Assembly: GCA_944739405.2 (NCBI GenBank)
Contig: OX123190.2
Location: 23,906,807-23,970,806 of the forward strand
From: Euclidia mi
Lineage: Eukaryota > Arthropoda > Insecta > Lepidoptera > Erebidae
DNA length: 64,000 bases
Direction of reading: 5' to 3'
Part shown: piece by piece, positions 21,648-33,422 of the stretch
Layout of the letters: every line of letters begins with the position of its first letter
Position numbering within the stretch: position 1 is the first letter of the stretch
Notes under the pieces: generated by a model
Seen by the model: only the letters and a program-made list of their open reading frames with translations
What the model was told of the DNA's origin: nothing
Databases searched by the model: none
Made by a program: the position numbers and the translations under genes

Positions 21648-22029
21648 TGTAACGTAAAAAGGCCTTTCAGGTGTCCACTGTTACGTTATCCCTACTAGGG
21701 TGTGTTTAAATGAGAAACGTGGTTAAATGTTACAATAAAAATTTATTTAATTCTCAATTAATTTTAGACATCATTTAGCAAGCGAAAAAATTAGGAATTA
21801 ATAAAAAATTACACAGGGTCGCGTGATTCGGCGATGGGAGGGGTTGATGTTGAGAATCCCGCTGCCTGTTCGTCCAGGAGAGTTGGTTAACTTAACTCGT
21901 CTCGCAGCCGCCAGAAAAAGGGCCGAATGCAGCCAGCGCGTCAATATTTATAGGAGCTCGCGGTGCGGTGGGGGCGGAGGTGCAAGCGGGCGAGAGGTGG
22001 TGTCCTCTCGACGTCACAGCGACGTCACA
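21648..22029 (-). repeat. LTR (3' LTR in element orientation)
   Basis: On the plus strand it runs from TGTAACGTAAAAAGG to GACGTCACA; on the minus strand it begins TGTGACGTC and ends ACGTTACA, giving TG...CA ends. It contains a TATTTATAGG promoter-like segment (on the plus strand near 21945-21955; the minus-strand equivalent is CCTATAAATA) suited to RNA polymerase II initiation. Confidence 0.9.
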
Positions 22030-22040
22030 CACTCCCCCCA
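22030..22040 (-). promoter_or_regulatory. Polypurine tract of LARD element
   Basis: On the minus strand, AATGGGGGGAGTG lies directly before the TGTGACGTC start of the 3' LTR. It would prime plus-strand DNA synthesis during reverse transcription. Confidence 0.75.
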
Positions 22041-22046
22041 TTAGGC

Positions 22047-22073
22047 CAGAATTTTCCCAGAGGGAAAATTCTG
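22047..22073. repeat. Hairpin next to the PPT
   Basis: Perfect arms CAGAATTTTCCC and GGGAAAATTCTG enclose a 3-bp loop AGA. It is located 6 bp inside the PPT. Confidence 0.8.
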
Positions 22074-22669
22074 TGGCTGGTAGGCGGCCACTGCATTCCG
22101 GGACCCTGAAACAGATGAGTGGTAGTGGTGTCAGTAGGTTAAATACAAGGCAACTATTAACCCTGAAAGAGGAAAAAAAAACAAGTATAACCCTCGACCA
22201 TTCATACGTCACCAAGCATTGAACGTTCCTATTACCTGACATACATCACATTCAAAAGACCTACACACAATTATACGCATGAACAAGCCAGCATTCATTC
22301 ACGATGCGAGTCGTATTCGTTATAATACACGACGCGCGAAGAGGTATTATACGTGAGTTTTATAGCAAATAGCCACCCAGTCTATGTTGGTAGGCACCAC
22401 CTGACCACCCATATTCGATAAGTGAAATTAATTGAAAGTTTATAAGTCGTAAACTAATATTACGATTTTACTATATTATGATACTAACAATGTTACGATC
22501 AGTTGGCAGTATCACAAACAAATTGCGCATGAACGCGCTGGATGCGAATTGTAAAAGCATAAAAAAAGTGTTCATTATAATAAAGTATAATTCAATGTTT
22601 TGAGCCGAGTGATCGGCTGACGTAAACAAGTGAGTCATCACTGCGCGCTTGGCGCCGGCCGCATTCCAT

Positions 22670-22885
22670 TGTCGTGGACAATTAACTGGTTTCTGATTAT
22701 GATACAAAATCAACAACGGCAAATACACAATTCGGAATAGGTTGCAATGTATAGTACATAACCGCAGGAGACAATCGATGACATAGTATACACAACCATA
22801 GCCAAAAACACAAAAAAACACAAGCGAGAATCGAACCACAGACCGATCCGACAACAACTTTTTAACCACTGCGCCATAAGGGAAA
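22670..22885 (-). mobile_element. tRNA-headed SINE inside LARD
   Basis: On the minus strand, TATGGCGCAGTGGTTAAAA (box A) at about 22862-22880 and GTGGTTCGATTCTCGC (box B) at about 22820-22836 are spaced as in a tRNA promoter. A non-tRNA body follows, towards 22670. The tRNA fold is incomplete, so a SINE is preferred over a tRNA gene. Its 3' end is not sharply defined. Confidence 0.55.
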
Positions 22886-23529
22886 ATAAATATTTTATTA
22901 TATTTCGATCAGTCAGTACCAAAGCTATATGTAACAAGATATTTGGATACATGATTTAGCTGAAATTAGGAGTTAAAGATTTTTATATTATTTGTAACGA
23001 AGTGTTATTTCAGTGATTAGTTCATTAGTGATGAGCATTAATCATTACATTTTTAAACTTTGTAGTGAGTTAATTTAAGATCTTTTATATGGAAATCACC
23101 ATGAGGTTTTTGTTTGGCAAACCATAACTGATAGTTAGATAAATAACAGATTCTTTGTAACAATATTACATTTCATAAACTTTATTACAATTTATAACTG
23201 AAACATTTATTCATTTTATGTTAGCATGTTTACATAAATCATTAACACAATACAATGCATTATCTTGTGAGCTTCGACTCGAAAACAAAAGAACCATTGT
23301 TGGCCTTCACAAATAATTATGTAGGTAATTATAACTTTGTATAGATATGCGTCATACATTGTTGTTAATGACACTGTACCCAATCGTTTATAAACACATT
23401 TATGCTATAATAGAATAAGATTTAATTATTTTATTCAGCTTTTAGGTTTAAAATAAACGACGGTGAAATACGAAATGGTATTATCTTTAACTTGTAAATC
23501 AATTAATTTGCTTTAGTTATAAAAGTATA

Positions 23530-23935
23530 AAATTATTGATTTATGTATAAGTACCCACATTGGTTATTTAAGTATTGAAATTATTTATTAATTTATGTGT
23601 AAACAGCCACTTTAGTTATTTAATGAGGTATAAATATTATTTATAATAATAATAATAATAATAATTTTTATTTGTCAGAAAACACACAGATACAAAATAT
23701 ACTGATACTAGGTTAAACTTAAGTCTAGGATTTTCCAATTTAATGGAAAGACACCAATCTCCTGTACTAGTTAGAAAACTGTATCACAGGAGGTTGGGTC
23801 CCTCTTTCAAAATTATATTTAGGTAGGTATACTAAATATTTATTTGATTCATATGTAAATAGGCACTTATTTATTCAAGAAAAGAAGTTATTGATTCAAT
23901 TTATGTGCAAATACCCAATTTAGTTAAAGTTAGTT
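23530..23935 (+). repeat. Diverged short repeats plus (AAT)n inside LARD
   Basis: A motif like TTTATGTGTAAACAGCCAC followed by TTAGTTAT recurs in diverged form near 23538, 23592, 23848 and 23900. An (AAT)8 microsatellite (23644-23668) and about 160 bp of other sequence interrupt the series. A closely related motif is found at 50930-50970 in the 3' region of a LINE. Confidence 0.5.
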
Positions 23936-25009
23936 TCAATTCAGTTAGATATAATAACATTTGCGTTAACACAAGAACACAATATAACCACTACTTAAAC
24001 TGGTCTAGTAAAACCAGATGCATAGCATTTAGTAAAAAGGAAATAAGTTACATATTGACAATTAAGTAGTTTTCCGGCCGTCAGCGGCTTAATTTTACCA
24101 TTTATTTATCATTAAATGTTTTATATATTTCAATAGAAACCAGACATTGAAAGAACAATCCTAGCGACACAAAACATTACAAAAAGAACATAATTCAATA
24201 ATTGCGACGCAGGAATTTTATGTTTGAGTTCACAATGAACAGTAAATGCATAAATAGATGCATTTGCAAATGACATACCGATAGGCAGTAACAAGGAGAT
24301 AAAATCGAAGACCAAAAACAACGATTGTAGCATAATAAACATTTGACAAAACAAACAACTAATAATTCTACGATGATATTCGTATTTCTATACCAAATAG
24401 ACAATGATTACATTCGTTTATTATTGTTAGTGAGCAACCTGCATGTGACACGTGTACATTTTATTAATAAATGAACGCGGAATTCTAGCTAAATACCTAG
24501 TATATAATACGCTAGCATCTTAGGTACGTTCATTCTCAGCCAGTCCAACTATGTTAGGTACACGTGGTATAATAAAGATGCAACTTTCTAAGTAAGAAAG
24601 AAAAGAATAGTTAATATTAAAAGATAATCGCCGTAGTAGGCGGTAAAAGTATTAAATAATACCGACTATATAGAAATATATCGCCGTACAAAATCACTAG
24701 CAGAAGGTTATAGTAGAAAATAGAAAGAAACGAAAAAGAGAAGGGTGTGAATTCGTTCCATAAGTCAGTCAAAGCAGATTATTAGCAATAATTACCAGTA
24801 GCACTTAATTACCTTAGTGGCATTTAAATAAGTTAATCGCGAAGCGTACGATCATCGAAGGTGACCTTAGCGCGTCTTTAGAGGACTCGTGGCCGCAGTC
24901 GAACGATTATAACTCGTTACTTATGCGGTTGATACACAATATTTATCACACACGGTAACAGAAATAGTTATAATATAAAATGCTTACCATGCGTAGTAAG
25001 ACAAAATTT

Positions 25010-25137
25010 GTCTGTTGTGACCGGCTCAACACAAAACCGACCTTCCGAGCACAACAGAACAAAAAGAGAAAATGTCTATTGTGGCCGGCATAACACCACC
25101 GACTTTCCGTCCACAATTAAACAAGCAAAAAGAAACA
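25010..25137 (-). repeat. Leader duplication near the PBS
   Basis: Two diverged copies of about 64 bp (TGTCTGTTGTGACCGGCTCAAC... and TGTCTATTGTGGCCGGCATAAC..., each ending in an A-rich AAAAAGAAA-like block) lie in tandem within 150 bp of the PBS. In element orientation this is the 5' leader. Confidence 0.55.
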
Positions 25138-25253
25138 ATAAATGCCACTAAAATAATTGCACACTGCTTTGGAACGATTTCACACATACACAAAAAAATA
25201 AAATAAAAAAAGACTCACCGGCAGCGGATTCTCAACAAAACCCTACTTATAAT

Positions 25254-25270
25254 ATTCCCGTGGGCGCCAC
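25254..25270 (-). promoter_or_regulatory. Primer-binding site of LARD element
   Basis: On the minus strand, GTGGCGCCCACGGG follows the LTR end directly. TGGCGCC is a standard tRNA-complementary start for gypsy-group PBS. This fixes the minus orientation of the element. Confidence 0.8.
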
Positions 25271-25652
25271 TGTAACGTAAAAAGGCCTTTCAGGTGTCCA
25301 CTGTTACGTTATCCCTACTAGGGTGTGTTTAAATGAGAAACGTGGTTAAATGTTACAATAAAAATTGATTTAATTCTCAATTAATTTTAGACATCATTTA
25401 GCAAGCGAAAAAATTAGGAATTAATAAAAAATTACACAGGGTCGCGTGATTCGGCGATGGGAGGGGTCGATGTTGAGAATCCCGCTGCCGGTTTGTCCAG
25501 GAGAGTTGGTTAACTTAACTCGTCTCGCAGCCGCCAGAAAAAGGGCCGAATGCAGCCAGCGCTTCAATATTTATAGGAGCTCGCGGTGCGGTGGGGGTGG
25601 AGGTGCAAGCGGCTGAGAGGTGGTGTCCTCTCGACGTCACAGCGACGTCACA
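25271..25652 (-). repeat. LTR (5' LTR in element orientation)
   Basis: 382 bp, aligned without gaps to 21648-22029 with 8 differences counted by eye. It is bounded by the PBS on one side and the GTAG target duplication on the other. Confidence 0.9.
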
Positions 25653-26180
25653 GTAGGTTTTGATGCCCTTGCGAGTAGTTGCGTGAAAATATGAGGCTTA
25701 AATTGCTGTTTCTTTTTATTGCGTTGACATAGAAGTCAGATTTTGTTACAGCTTTAAGGTATTATAGACTTGATGTGATATGAATTTCAATTTAATACCT
25801 TTACGCGTTCATGAGAAAATGGTAATAACTTTAAAATTATAAAAAAATATATGTTATGATGTAACTAAAAATTTACGGTTTTCGCAATTTTTCCTTTATC
25901 TGTGCTATAAGACATTGCTTCGTACCAAATTTAAAGATTCTGAGTTCACAGGAAGTACCCTGTAGGTTTTGATTCCCTTGCGAGTTTCGAAAATTTGCGG
26001 AAATTAGAGCATAAACGGCTGTATCTTTTGATTGCGGTGGTTTAGAAGGTTAATTTTTTAACAGCTTCAAGGGACAGTAGACTTGACTATTTGATATAAA
26101 TTTCAGTTTGATACCTCCACGCGTATCTGACAGACGGTCGGGCAACAAAGTGATACTATAAGGGTTCCGTTTTTTCATTT

Positions 26181-27294
26181 CGAGGTAAAAACAGTGCATA
26201 AAAATATTTCGATCTTAAAAGCAGCTAATAATAATGCTGTCTTATAAATACTGTTTGAAAGAAGCTTAAAGTAACTGTATTTTCTATCATAATAATCGTA
26301 AGGTACCGTTGAAATATATTGTATTTTTGTGTAAAATATTAAAATATCATTTTATAAAAGAGAGCTGCCAAAGATACTTTATCGCCGTTCTATCAAACGA
26401 AATGTGTGTGTTTGAGGTCTCGTTACGATTAAATAAAATCGACAAATAAAATGGACAAGAAAAATATATTGTGAGGCTTTGAAAATATCTAAAAGAATAA
26501 AAAAAGTATAAAATTAACGAAATGTTAAGGTAATTGCAAGTCACTAATATTGAAACTTATTAAGTTAGTTGGATATTCACAACATAAAACTATAATTATA
26601 TAAGTAGATTATACTATGACTATTGTTTATGTTTATGAGGTACTGCAGAGTACCTATAGAACTAGTGTATGACAACATAGAAAAGTAATTACACGTAACA
26701 ATCCATCAAACCAACAAGCCATCAAACACGATTTTTATATTACAATCGCCTAGTTATATAAGTATATTACCTATTAATAACTGTTAGACTATTAGTAATA
26801 CATTATTCGTCTTATAGTTAATTCATTTAAAATAAATCATATCTCTCTAAAAATTATACAGATTATTATAGAATAATGGTTTGATTTCGCTTAGCATAAG
26901 TTTATCTACAGCTAGTGAGAAAAACAAACTCATCTACATTTAACGTACGTAGGCCGTAAATCAAATGCGAAACTTTATGACAGCTAGAACGTTCCCTAAT
27001 CCCTGAAGACCTATCGGCCAGTCTAAACGTGACTGATGGCACACAATTAAAACTATTATCTCCATTGTAATAGGGCGCATATGCTTTGACAAGTACGTCA
27101 TTCCTTTTTTAATTTTCTCCATTTTCTCACGTCTGTTATTTGAGTCACTAAGCGTTTCTGTCGTTATATTAATAATCACACAGCCGAGTGTTTATTGAAA
27201 ATCTTTTAAATAAACTCGGTACGTGATTCCTGTTTACAGTGCCCCGCCAAATGGTGCAACAACAGAGTTTTGTTATAGTCTAAGATATATATTA
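26181..27294. other. AT-rich spacer, no gene recognised
   Basis: Only short background ORFs are present. No repeat structure was identified. Confidence 0.4.
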
Positions 27295-28007
27295 TATAAA
27301 GTGAACTTGTAAATCTATGACCGAATTGGCTAAAGTCCAGAACCCGCTTACCAACACAGAACATTATAGTCTAAGATCCGTAGAAGAGCGACCTTCACCG
27401 ATCTGTTTATTCGATGAAAAGTATTTTATATAAAATTTTGCATGTCAAAATATTTATCGCGAATGGGTTAGCAAAACAAATCCGGTCCAGACTAGGAAAA
27501 GTAGGAAAAAATATATATTTTACTTTTCATTTAACATTGCATTTACGCGTTTGATGAGTAAATTTGGTACTAACCGAATCTATGAACCCTAAAGGGTACG
27601 TTAACATTGGGTTGTAAATTTTTCCTGGCGTATTTGGTAGGGTTGCCAGGTACAAACACTTCGACTATTAAGTTGATACTGGTTATATTAACCAATTATT
27701 TTAATAGACAAATCTTATTTTAAAATGACTGCTACTTCACTGCGAACACGACGATATTGGGTTGCCTACGAAAAACCTATCAGGAAAAGCGGTTGACAAT
27801 ATTTTTTTTGCCTGGACTGGATTTTCTTTACCAACCCATTCGCGATATATTTTTTAATATGCAAAATTTTATATAAAATACTTTTCATCGAATAAACAGA
27901 TCGGTGAAGGTCGCTCTTCTACGAATCTTAGACTATAATGTTTTGTGTTGGTAAGCGGGTTCTGGACTTTAGCCAATTCGGTCATAGATTTACAAGTTCA
28001 CTTTATA
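27295..28007. mobile_element. Foldback element, about 200-bp inverted repeats
   Basis: The left arm 27295-27491 and right arm 27811-28007 are inverse copies over nearly their whole length, with few mismatches. Examples are TATAAAGTGAACTTG outside, GAAGAGCGACCTTCACCGAT in the middle and TATCGCGAATGGGTT inside. The 319-bp loop is non-coding. This is a non-autonomous DNA transposon or foldback element. The family is unknown, and a TA-type target site is possible but unproven. Confidence 0.85.
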
Positions 28008-28641
28008 TTTTTCTGATACTTTTCGTCCTAGACAAAATACGCTACGCTTCCGTTTGTTCTGTATAGCCACTTGGCTGCAATTTGTATTGGTATACAACTT
28101 AACAACACTGCAGAAGCGCTTCGTATAACTTGTTCTAAAGCTACTCGTGTTTAATAGGTAAAAGAGATTTTATGTCTATGTTGTTCTTGTTTTTGCCACT
28201 ATAAGTTAAAATAAGTAAAAATGGTTAAAGTAAGGACAACATAATGACATATTCTAAAATACCCACATAATAAGCTCGGTCAATATAACTATACCTTTAA
28301 AATACAAGCTCTATTTAAAAAATTACGCCAATGGGCACGGGCCTCTTTTCACAATGAGAAAGGTTGGGCTACAGTTTACAGAGCTGCGCACTGGCACTTG
28401 ACTTAACACTCTTTTTCATATTGTTGAGGAAGACTCCTGGACATTTAGGTTTTCTCTCAATTTTTGTCTTCGCTATTTAGCGAGCGATAAATAATTAATT
28501 AGCAATTGAATACACAAATAATTTCAAATCAGTTCTGTGCGCCGAGGGTTTGTACCTCTGTGTAGCAGTTAGTCGGTCAGTTCACTATACTGTCGCTACT
28601 TCCTTTTATACATAATTATGTCATATAAATTACAATTTATT

Positions 28642-29224
28642 GTTTATTATATAGGGTGCAATTGACAAAAGTAGAGTACACGCAAAATCACTCTGGCTAA
28701 TTGCTTGTCTTGGTGTGTTTGTAGGAAAGTTAAGTATCGTTTATGTTTATCAGTTATCTGGTTGCTATTGTACAAGTTCTATTTAAGAAACTAAGGCTTT
28801 CGAATTACAATTTTATTCTTACATTATGATCATGATAAATATTCGTACAGAAATATTACAATACTTTATCGACAATAATAATTTTACGGGCGTAAAACAC
28901 AACTTACGAAGCTTTCACATTAGAGATTAATAACTGAATAATATTTCAGGAATCCCCACTGAATAACGGTAAAAGCCTAGCAATATGAAAATGGTATCTG
29001 AATATTTCACCTCGATATCAGTAGGTACTTAGGCAAAGTCATCAAAGTAATGGAATTACAAATAAACTATGATAAGTATGACACGCACGGCTTTGACATT
29101 CACGTTAATTTTACATACTTGCGTTTCCACGCTCAACTTTCTTACAAACACACTAAGACAAGCGATTACCCAAAGTGGTTTTGCGTGTATTCTAATTTTG
29201 TCAATTACACCCTGTATAATAAAC
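28642..29224. mobile_element. 583-bp MITE with about 85-bp inverted repeats
   Basis: The left end GTTTATTATATAGGGTGCAA and the inverse of the right end GTTTATTATACAGGGTGTAA match. Similarity continues for about 85 bp (through TACACGCAAAA, GCTTGTCTT and GTGTGTTTGTA). The inner part is non-coding. The target duplication cannot be separated from the palindromic TATA-rich ends. Confidence 0.8.
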
Positions 29225-30734
29225 GGTAATTACTAAATAGGAGGGAAATAAAAAGTATTTGAATTGCTTTAAGTTGAACAGGCACAGAAGTTCGTAAGAA
29301 GAAACGTAAAATATAAAAATATAATGGCTAGCTACCATTTTCTTGTGTTTTGGGAAAGTGAAATTAAGCAACCGTGTTGATGTGACTTTGTAACAATTTA
29401 AAGTTAACTTTGAAAAAGCGTTTCGTGTACTAGATAAGACTCGGTTCTATTAACATTTGTTTATTACAAGTTGTATTAATTTTGTTAGTACTTTATCTTG
29501 AGGGCTAAAAAGTTATAAAATAACTTTAACAAATAAAGTATTTCGCTACGCTTGTAGCAAGACATAGATAATCAAAACAGAGTGAATATACATACTTCGT
29601 TTTATTGTTTACTTTTCTTATTATTTCAAGTTGCACTAAAAATCCTAAAGTACTGTAAGCAGCCCAATACTAGATCAGCTTATTACCAGATTATAGATTC
29701 AGATTCGAAACTAGAAGATTCATCAGCGTAGTGGTTGTTAAGTAGTTGAAACGGTGCTTTCCAATCAGGTGATAATCGCACGGTTCTTCCAGTTGCCACC
29801 ACTCAACAGAAAGCAGTCCAACATATTGGCGTAAGCAGCAGCAATGTTATATGGAAGTATATAACAACTATTTTACTATTTCAAACGACACCACCGACAC
29901 CGGGCCGGCTATCTTGCGCATGCAAGAAGTCCGGTGCGGATCATCTAAGATAATAATTTAAAATTACAAGCTCTACGTATTTTGGTTTAGAGATCTGATA
30001 TTTCCTTACCTCCTCGAGAGGAGTACGGTGTATAAACAATATGCGCAGAAGACTTTTTATATTTTAAAATAGGTTTTATAATAATCCCGACTACATAAAT
30101 CTTTACTACTTAGTCTTTACTTACTCTTATGTATATCTAGTTCAAGTTCCCCGCGACACAGAATTGTCTACAAAAATTACTAGAATAATGATTTGCTTAA
30201 CCAAATATTATTCAAATCTGCCTTATTAAATCTTTACTTTCACTTTGTACAAACCGCTGTCTATAACTGGGTACAAAAAACAAACAATCTACTTACAATC
30301 CTCCGTAACAATATTTCATTTCAGACAACATGATTAGGTTTAGGTTATTTGAATTTACTTTGTTATTGCGACAAAGAAATTATTACTTAAGTATTTATGA
30401 ACAAAGCATTACTATAAAGCGAGATTTTATATTAGTATCGTAAAAACAATAACGAGATCGTGTTGATAATGTTAAGGATAGAGATTTTCTGAGGAAGTCT
30501 AAGAAGTAATTCACACGTAGCACAAGTACAACAGAATTACACGGCAACCACACCACATGGATGGACGCAATTTTTAATGTAAATGTGATTTAAAGTCTTT
30601 ATCGAGCTCGTGTGCATGATGTATTCACTAGAATACATCACAGGTATGTTGCAAATATAATGCAATCATAAAATCATAAAAAAAAAACATAAAGTTGCAG
30701 TAGCTAGAAGTAGTTTATGACTTTAGTGGAGCCT
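29225..30734. other. AT-rich spacer, no gene recognised
   Basis: No coding content was recognised. A small inverted repeat TGATGTATTC acta GAATACATCA occurs at 30617-30640. Confidence 0.4.
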
Positions 30735-31027
30735 CGCTGATTTCAGCATGAACAGGCTAGCTCAACCTGTAAAATACTAGTACCCTCTCAAACAATAATA
30801 AGGTAAAGTAACAGTATCTTCACTGTTTCGTTACGTTCGGTAACTGAGAGTACCGGAGGCTCCATCCTGTTTGCCTTCTCCTCCATCCCACTCCTCTTTT
30901 ACTCCTTTCGTCATCCTGATCGGCAATATACTTGTGACTTCTGGTGCTGCGGGGGTCTATGGGTGGCGGTAATCGCTTACCATCAGGTGATCGGTCTACT
31001 CGTTTGCCTCTTGTCACATAAAAAAAC
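30735..31027 (-). mobile_element. SINE-like lepidopteran repeat
   Basis: On the minus strand it starts near 31020 with TGTGACAAGAGGCAAACGAG. The block CACCTGATGGTAAGCGATTA and a run of CCGCAGCACCAGAAGTCACA follow, which are familiar from a very abundant lepidopteran short interspersed repeat. The open minus frame (30820-31029) is by chance. Boundaries are approximate. Confidence 0.6.
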
Positions 31028-33027
31028 ATCTTTTTTATTTCAATATTTTAGTGAGTGTGTAAGTGCCCTTTATACATTGATATAATAATATTATTATTCA
31101 GATGTAATTGTCCTTAATTATACCACGTAAAGTAATACCACGATGCCTAACTAGAAACCCAGGTTATTCTGCATCTTCCAGTAATCCAATAATATTATTA
31201 TAAACATTATATAATAATGAATTGGATTAAAAAATAATTTTCTTGACTTATCGCCTCTTGAATACAAACAAAAGGTAAAAAGTCAGATTTGAGACGCGAT
31301 TTATCAGGTGTTGTAGGCTGACATTAAAATATCGGCATCATTAATTGAATCACAATATTGCTCTACAAAACAAAAGGCCGTTGCGAATGACAAATCTGTA
31401 TCGTCCCTGAGGCATCAGTTGCTTACGAAATTTGATGGCAATCCGCCCTCTCTGGGCGCAATACTAAAATAATAAATTGAATTCAGAACACCCGGATCAA
31501 GATATAATTTTACATTTTTCTTAATTTGTCAACCAGGTTTAATCGTAATGAAAATAAAAAGTGTTCGTAATGAATTATTTCTACGCAATATTTTAAGCTT
31601 ATCTACTATATATATTGCTGGAGTTTCAATTACAGTCGTCAAGGAAAATTATTTTATAAAAAGCTTCCTTAATTCGAAGTAAACGAGGGCAAAGTTGACG
31701 ATCACATTGGGAGCTTTTTGTAGCCTGCATTTATAAACTAAGATGGTGTATACAAATTGTGTAGATTTTGTATAAAAATATACACAATAATTGACGTAAA
31801 GATACCGTGGTGGAAATACGACAATTGTGGCCGTAGCCCATTTATATGGATATGAAACATATAAATTATGCATACAACAATTACGCTATAAGTACTTACT
31901 TTACAGGGAGGTTTATTACATTAAATAATCGATTATTATTCATTGAACTGAATGCCTATTCTTGGTATAGAGTGGGACGATGCTACCTTTGTTTGTCTCT
32001 ATATTCGTAAACTAACACTAAGCTGCTACAAACAAAGGCTTTTGCCACATTATACGAAGTAAATTGCATAGTTTCGTACATGAGAATTTCATTGCAAAAT
32101 CATGCAATTTGATTGAGCAACTGAACCGCGGACGAGATGTTAGAACTCGCATAGGAACCAATATCTCGCTGAAGTGGAATTTATGTAAATGAATCTCGTC
32201 TTACTTGATAGAATGCATTGTTCTGCCGCTGGCACACAATGGATCTTGCTATATAAATTATCTTTGATAATAGAATAGCACATGCGTCAAGTCATGTATG
32301 AGACGAAACAGCTTGATGTGATTCCGGCTATGAATAATTGCCGAAATATTATAATATCAGTATGTGACAGGTTATTTTATGGTTTAAACTTGTATCAATT
32401 TGAGCATTTCATTATTTCTGCATGCAGTATTAAACCCTATTATTGAAAGGGAAAAGATAAAGCACAAAAAAGTATTAAACAGGCTTTATGACATACCAGA
32501 TAGCATATATTGTTCACGTAGTAATTATAAAGTGATAATGATAAAAACCCTAATATGGTTCTCTGGTAGAAAATTTCCTAAGCAATGATTTTTACGGGGC
32601 GTTTTCTATAAATAAGGTTCTATAGAGTTTATAGATTCTTGAACTAGTATACTGATAAAGAAACCATTATTTTACAAAATACACACAATTTTGGTTTAAT
32701 ATATAATCAACTAAAAACTAATTCCACATCCTTGTTACTTGAATAACACACTAAAATCCAAACATTAATTTCAGAACTCCAAAACAGAATAATTTGTCTA
32801 GCTATCTGTATTAGCAGAACGCGTCTAAAATTGCAATTTATTAGAGGCAAGTATAAATTTCCCGTTTAGTTTTGTGGCATTGCGCGCGCTGTTGGCTATA
32901 AATCTGCTAGTGTCATTGGGTACTAATAGCATGTACCTGTCACAGGGAGAGATTCAATTGAGAATTCAGAAAGGTTTTTGCTATCAGCAACATTTTGAAG
33001 TGACGAGTGGTCGAACGGCGTGCCATG
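31028..33027. other. 2-kb AT-rich region, no gene recognised
   Basis: Short ORFs lack recognisable content. No inverted or tandem repeat of note was seen. Confidence 0.4.
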
Positions 33028-33273
33028 TTACGTCAGTGCGGCTGCGGTACCCATTACATCGTGACGATTCTGGCAGCCGTTTGTAGGTCTGCAATGTTCA
33101 GTTGCAGTTTTTGTTCTTTTTGGCACGTCGGTAAAAGATAGGCCTTTCTTTGTTTCAAACGCAATCGATCCATTCAGGATATTGTGAACGTTATTAAGGT
33201 TGCCAAATAAATTTGTCAGCAGTATTAGCAGCTTCAACTGCCATTGACCAAACGCTTCATGTGGTCCCAACAA
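33028..33273 (-). pseudogene. Possible relic of an SLC22-type transporter exon
   Basis: The minus frame encodes a segment GPHEAFGQWQLKLLILLTNL, then a DVP followed by C-x-P-x-x-G-C. In SLC22 organic-ion transporters the N-terminus has a conserved G-x-FG-x-WQ before the first membrane helix. An extracellular loop follows with a C-x-DVP and further cysteines. The spacing here is right in outline, but one expected cysteine is absent, the second half reads poorly, and a stop follows at 33028-33030. No neighbouring exon was found. It could equally be chance or another family; this is a lead, not an assignment. Confidence 0.3.
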
Positions 33274-33364
33274 AGATCTATGTGGAGAGCAATGTTCAGC
33301 GATTTTTTTGCTAGGCTGGGATGATGATTATTATCAGCTACGGCTGTAGGTGCTAATAATCGGC

Positions 33365-33422
33365 CTCAGATGAGCCATTAACCATAAGGTAGGCTTACCT
33401 TATGGTTAATGGCTCATCTGAG
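33365..33422. repeat. 58-bp perfect palindrome with 4-bp loop
   Basis: 27-bp arms (CTCAGATGAGCCATTAACC... and its inverse) enclose GGCT. There are no mismatches in the arms. Confidence 0.9.

Larger units (their letters stand above)
21648..25652 (-). mobile_element. Non-coding LTR retrotransposon (LARD-like), 4.0 kb
   Basis: Identical-length 382-bp LTRs flank about 3.2 kb of non-coding DNA. GTAG occurs outside both ends (21644-21647, 25653-25656) as a 4-bp target duplication. Read on the minus strand, a PBS starting TGGCGCCC follows the 5' LTR (25271-25652) and a G-rich PPT precedes the 3' LTR (21648-22029). No gag, protease, RT or integrase motif is visible in any frame, so it depends on another element's proteins. 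A PBS of TGGCGCC type and 4-bp duplication fit the Ty3/gypsy group. By eye the LTRs differ at 8 of 382 positions, so the insertion is fairly recent. Confidence 0.9.
21262..26180 (+). repeat. Tandem-unit dispersed repeat split by an LTR element
   Basis: An older repeat begins near GAGGGTTCCGTAC (21279) and ends near AAGGGTTCCGTTTTTTC (26160-26180). It has about three internal units. Each holds TTTTCGCAATTTTTCC, then GCTATAA..ATTGCTT, AGATTCTGAGTTCAC and GTTTTGAT.CCCTTGCGAG, starting near 21337, 21546 and 25860. The second unit is cut at GTAG by the LTR element 21648-25652, and its remainder resumes at 25653. Only 21262-21647 and 25653-26180 belong to this repeat. Confidence 0.7.
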
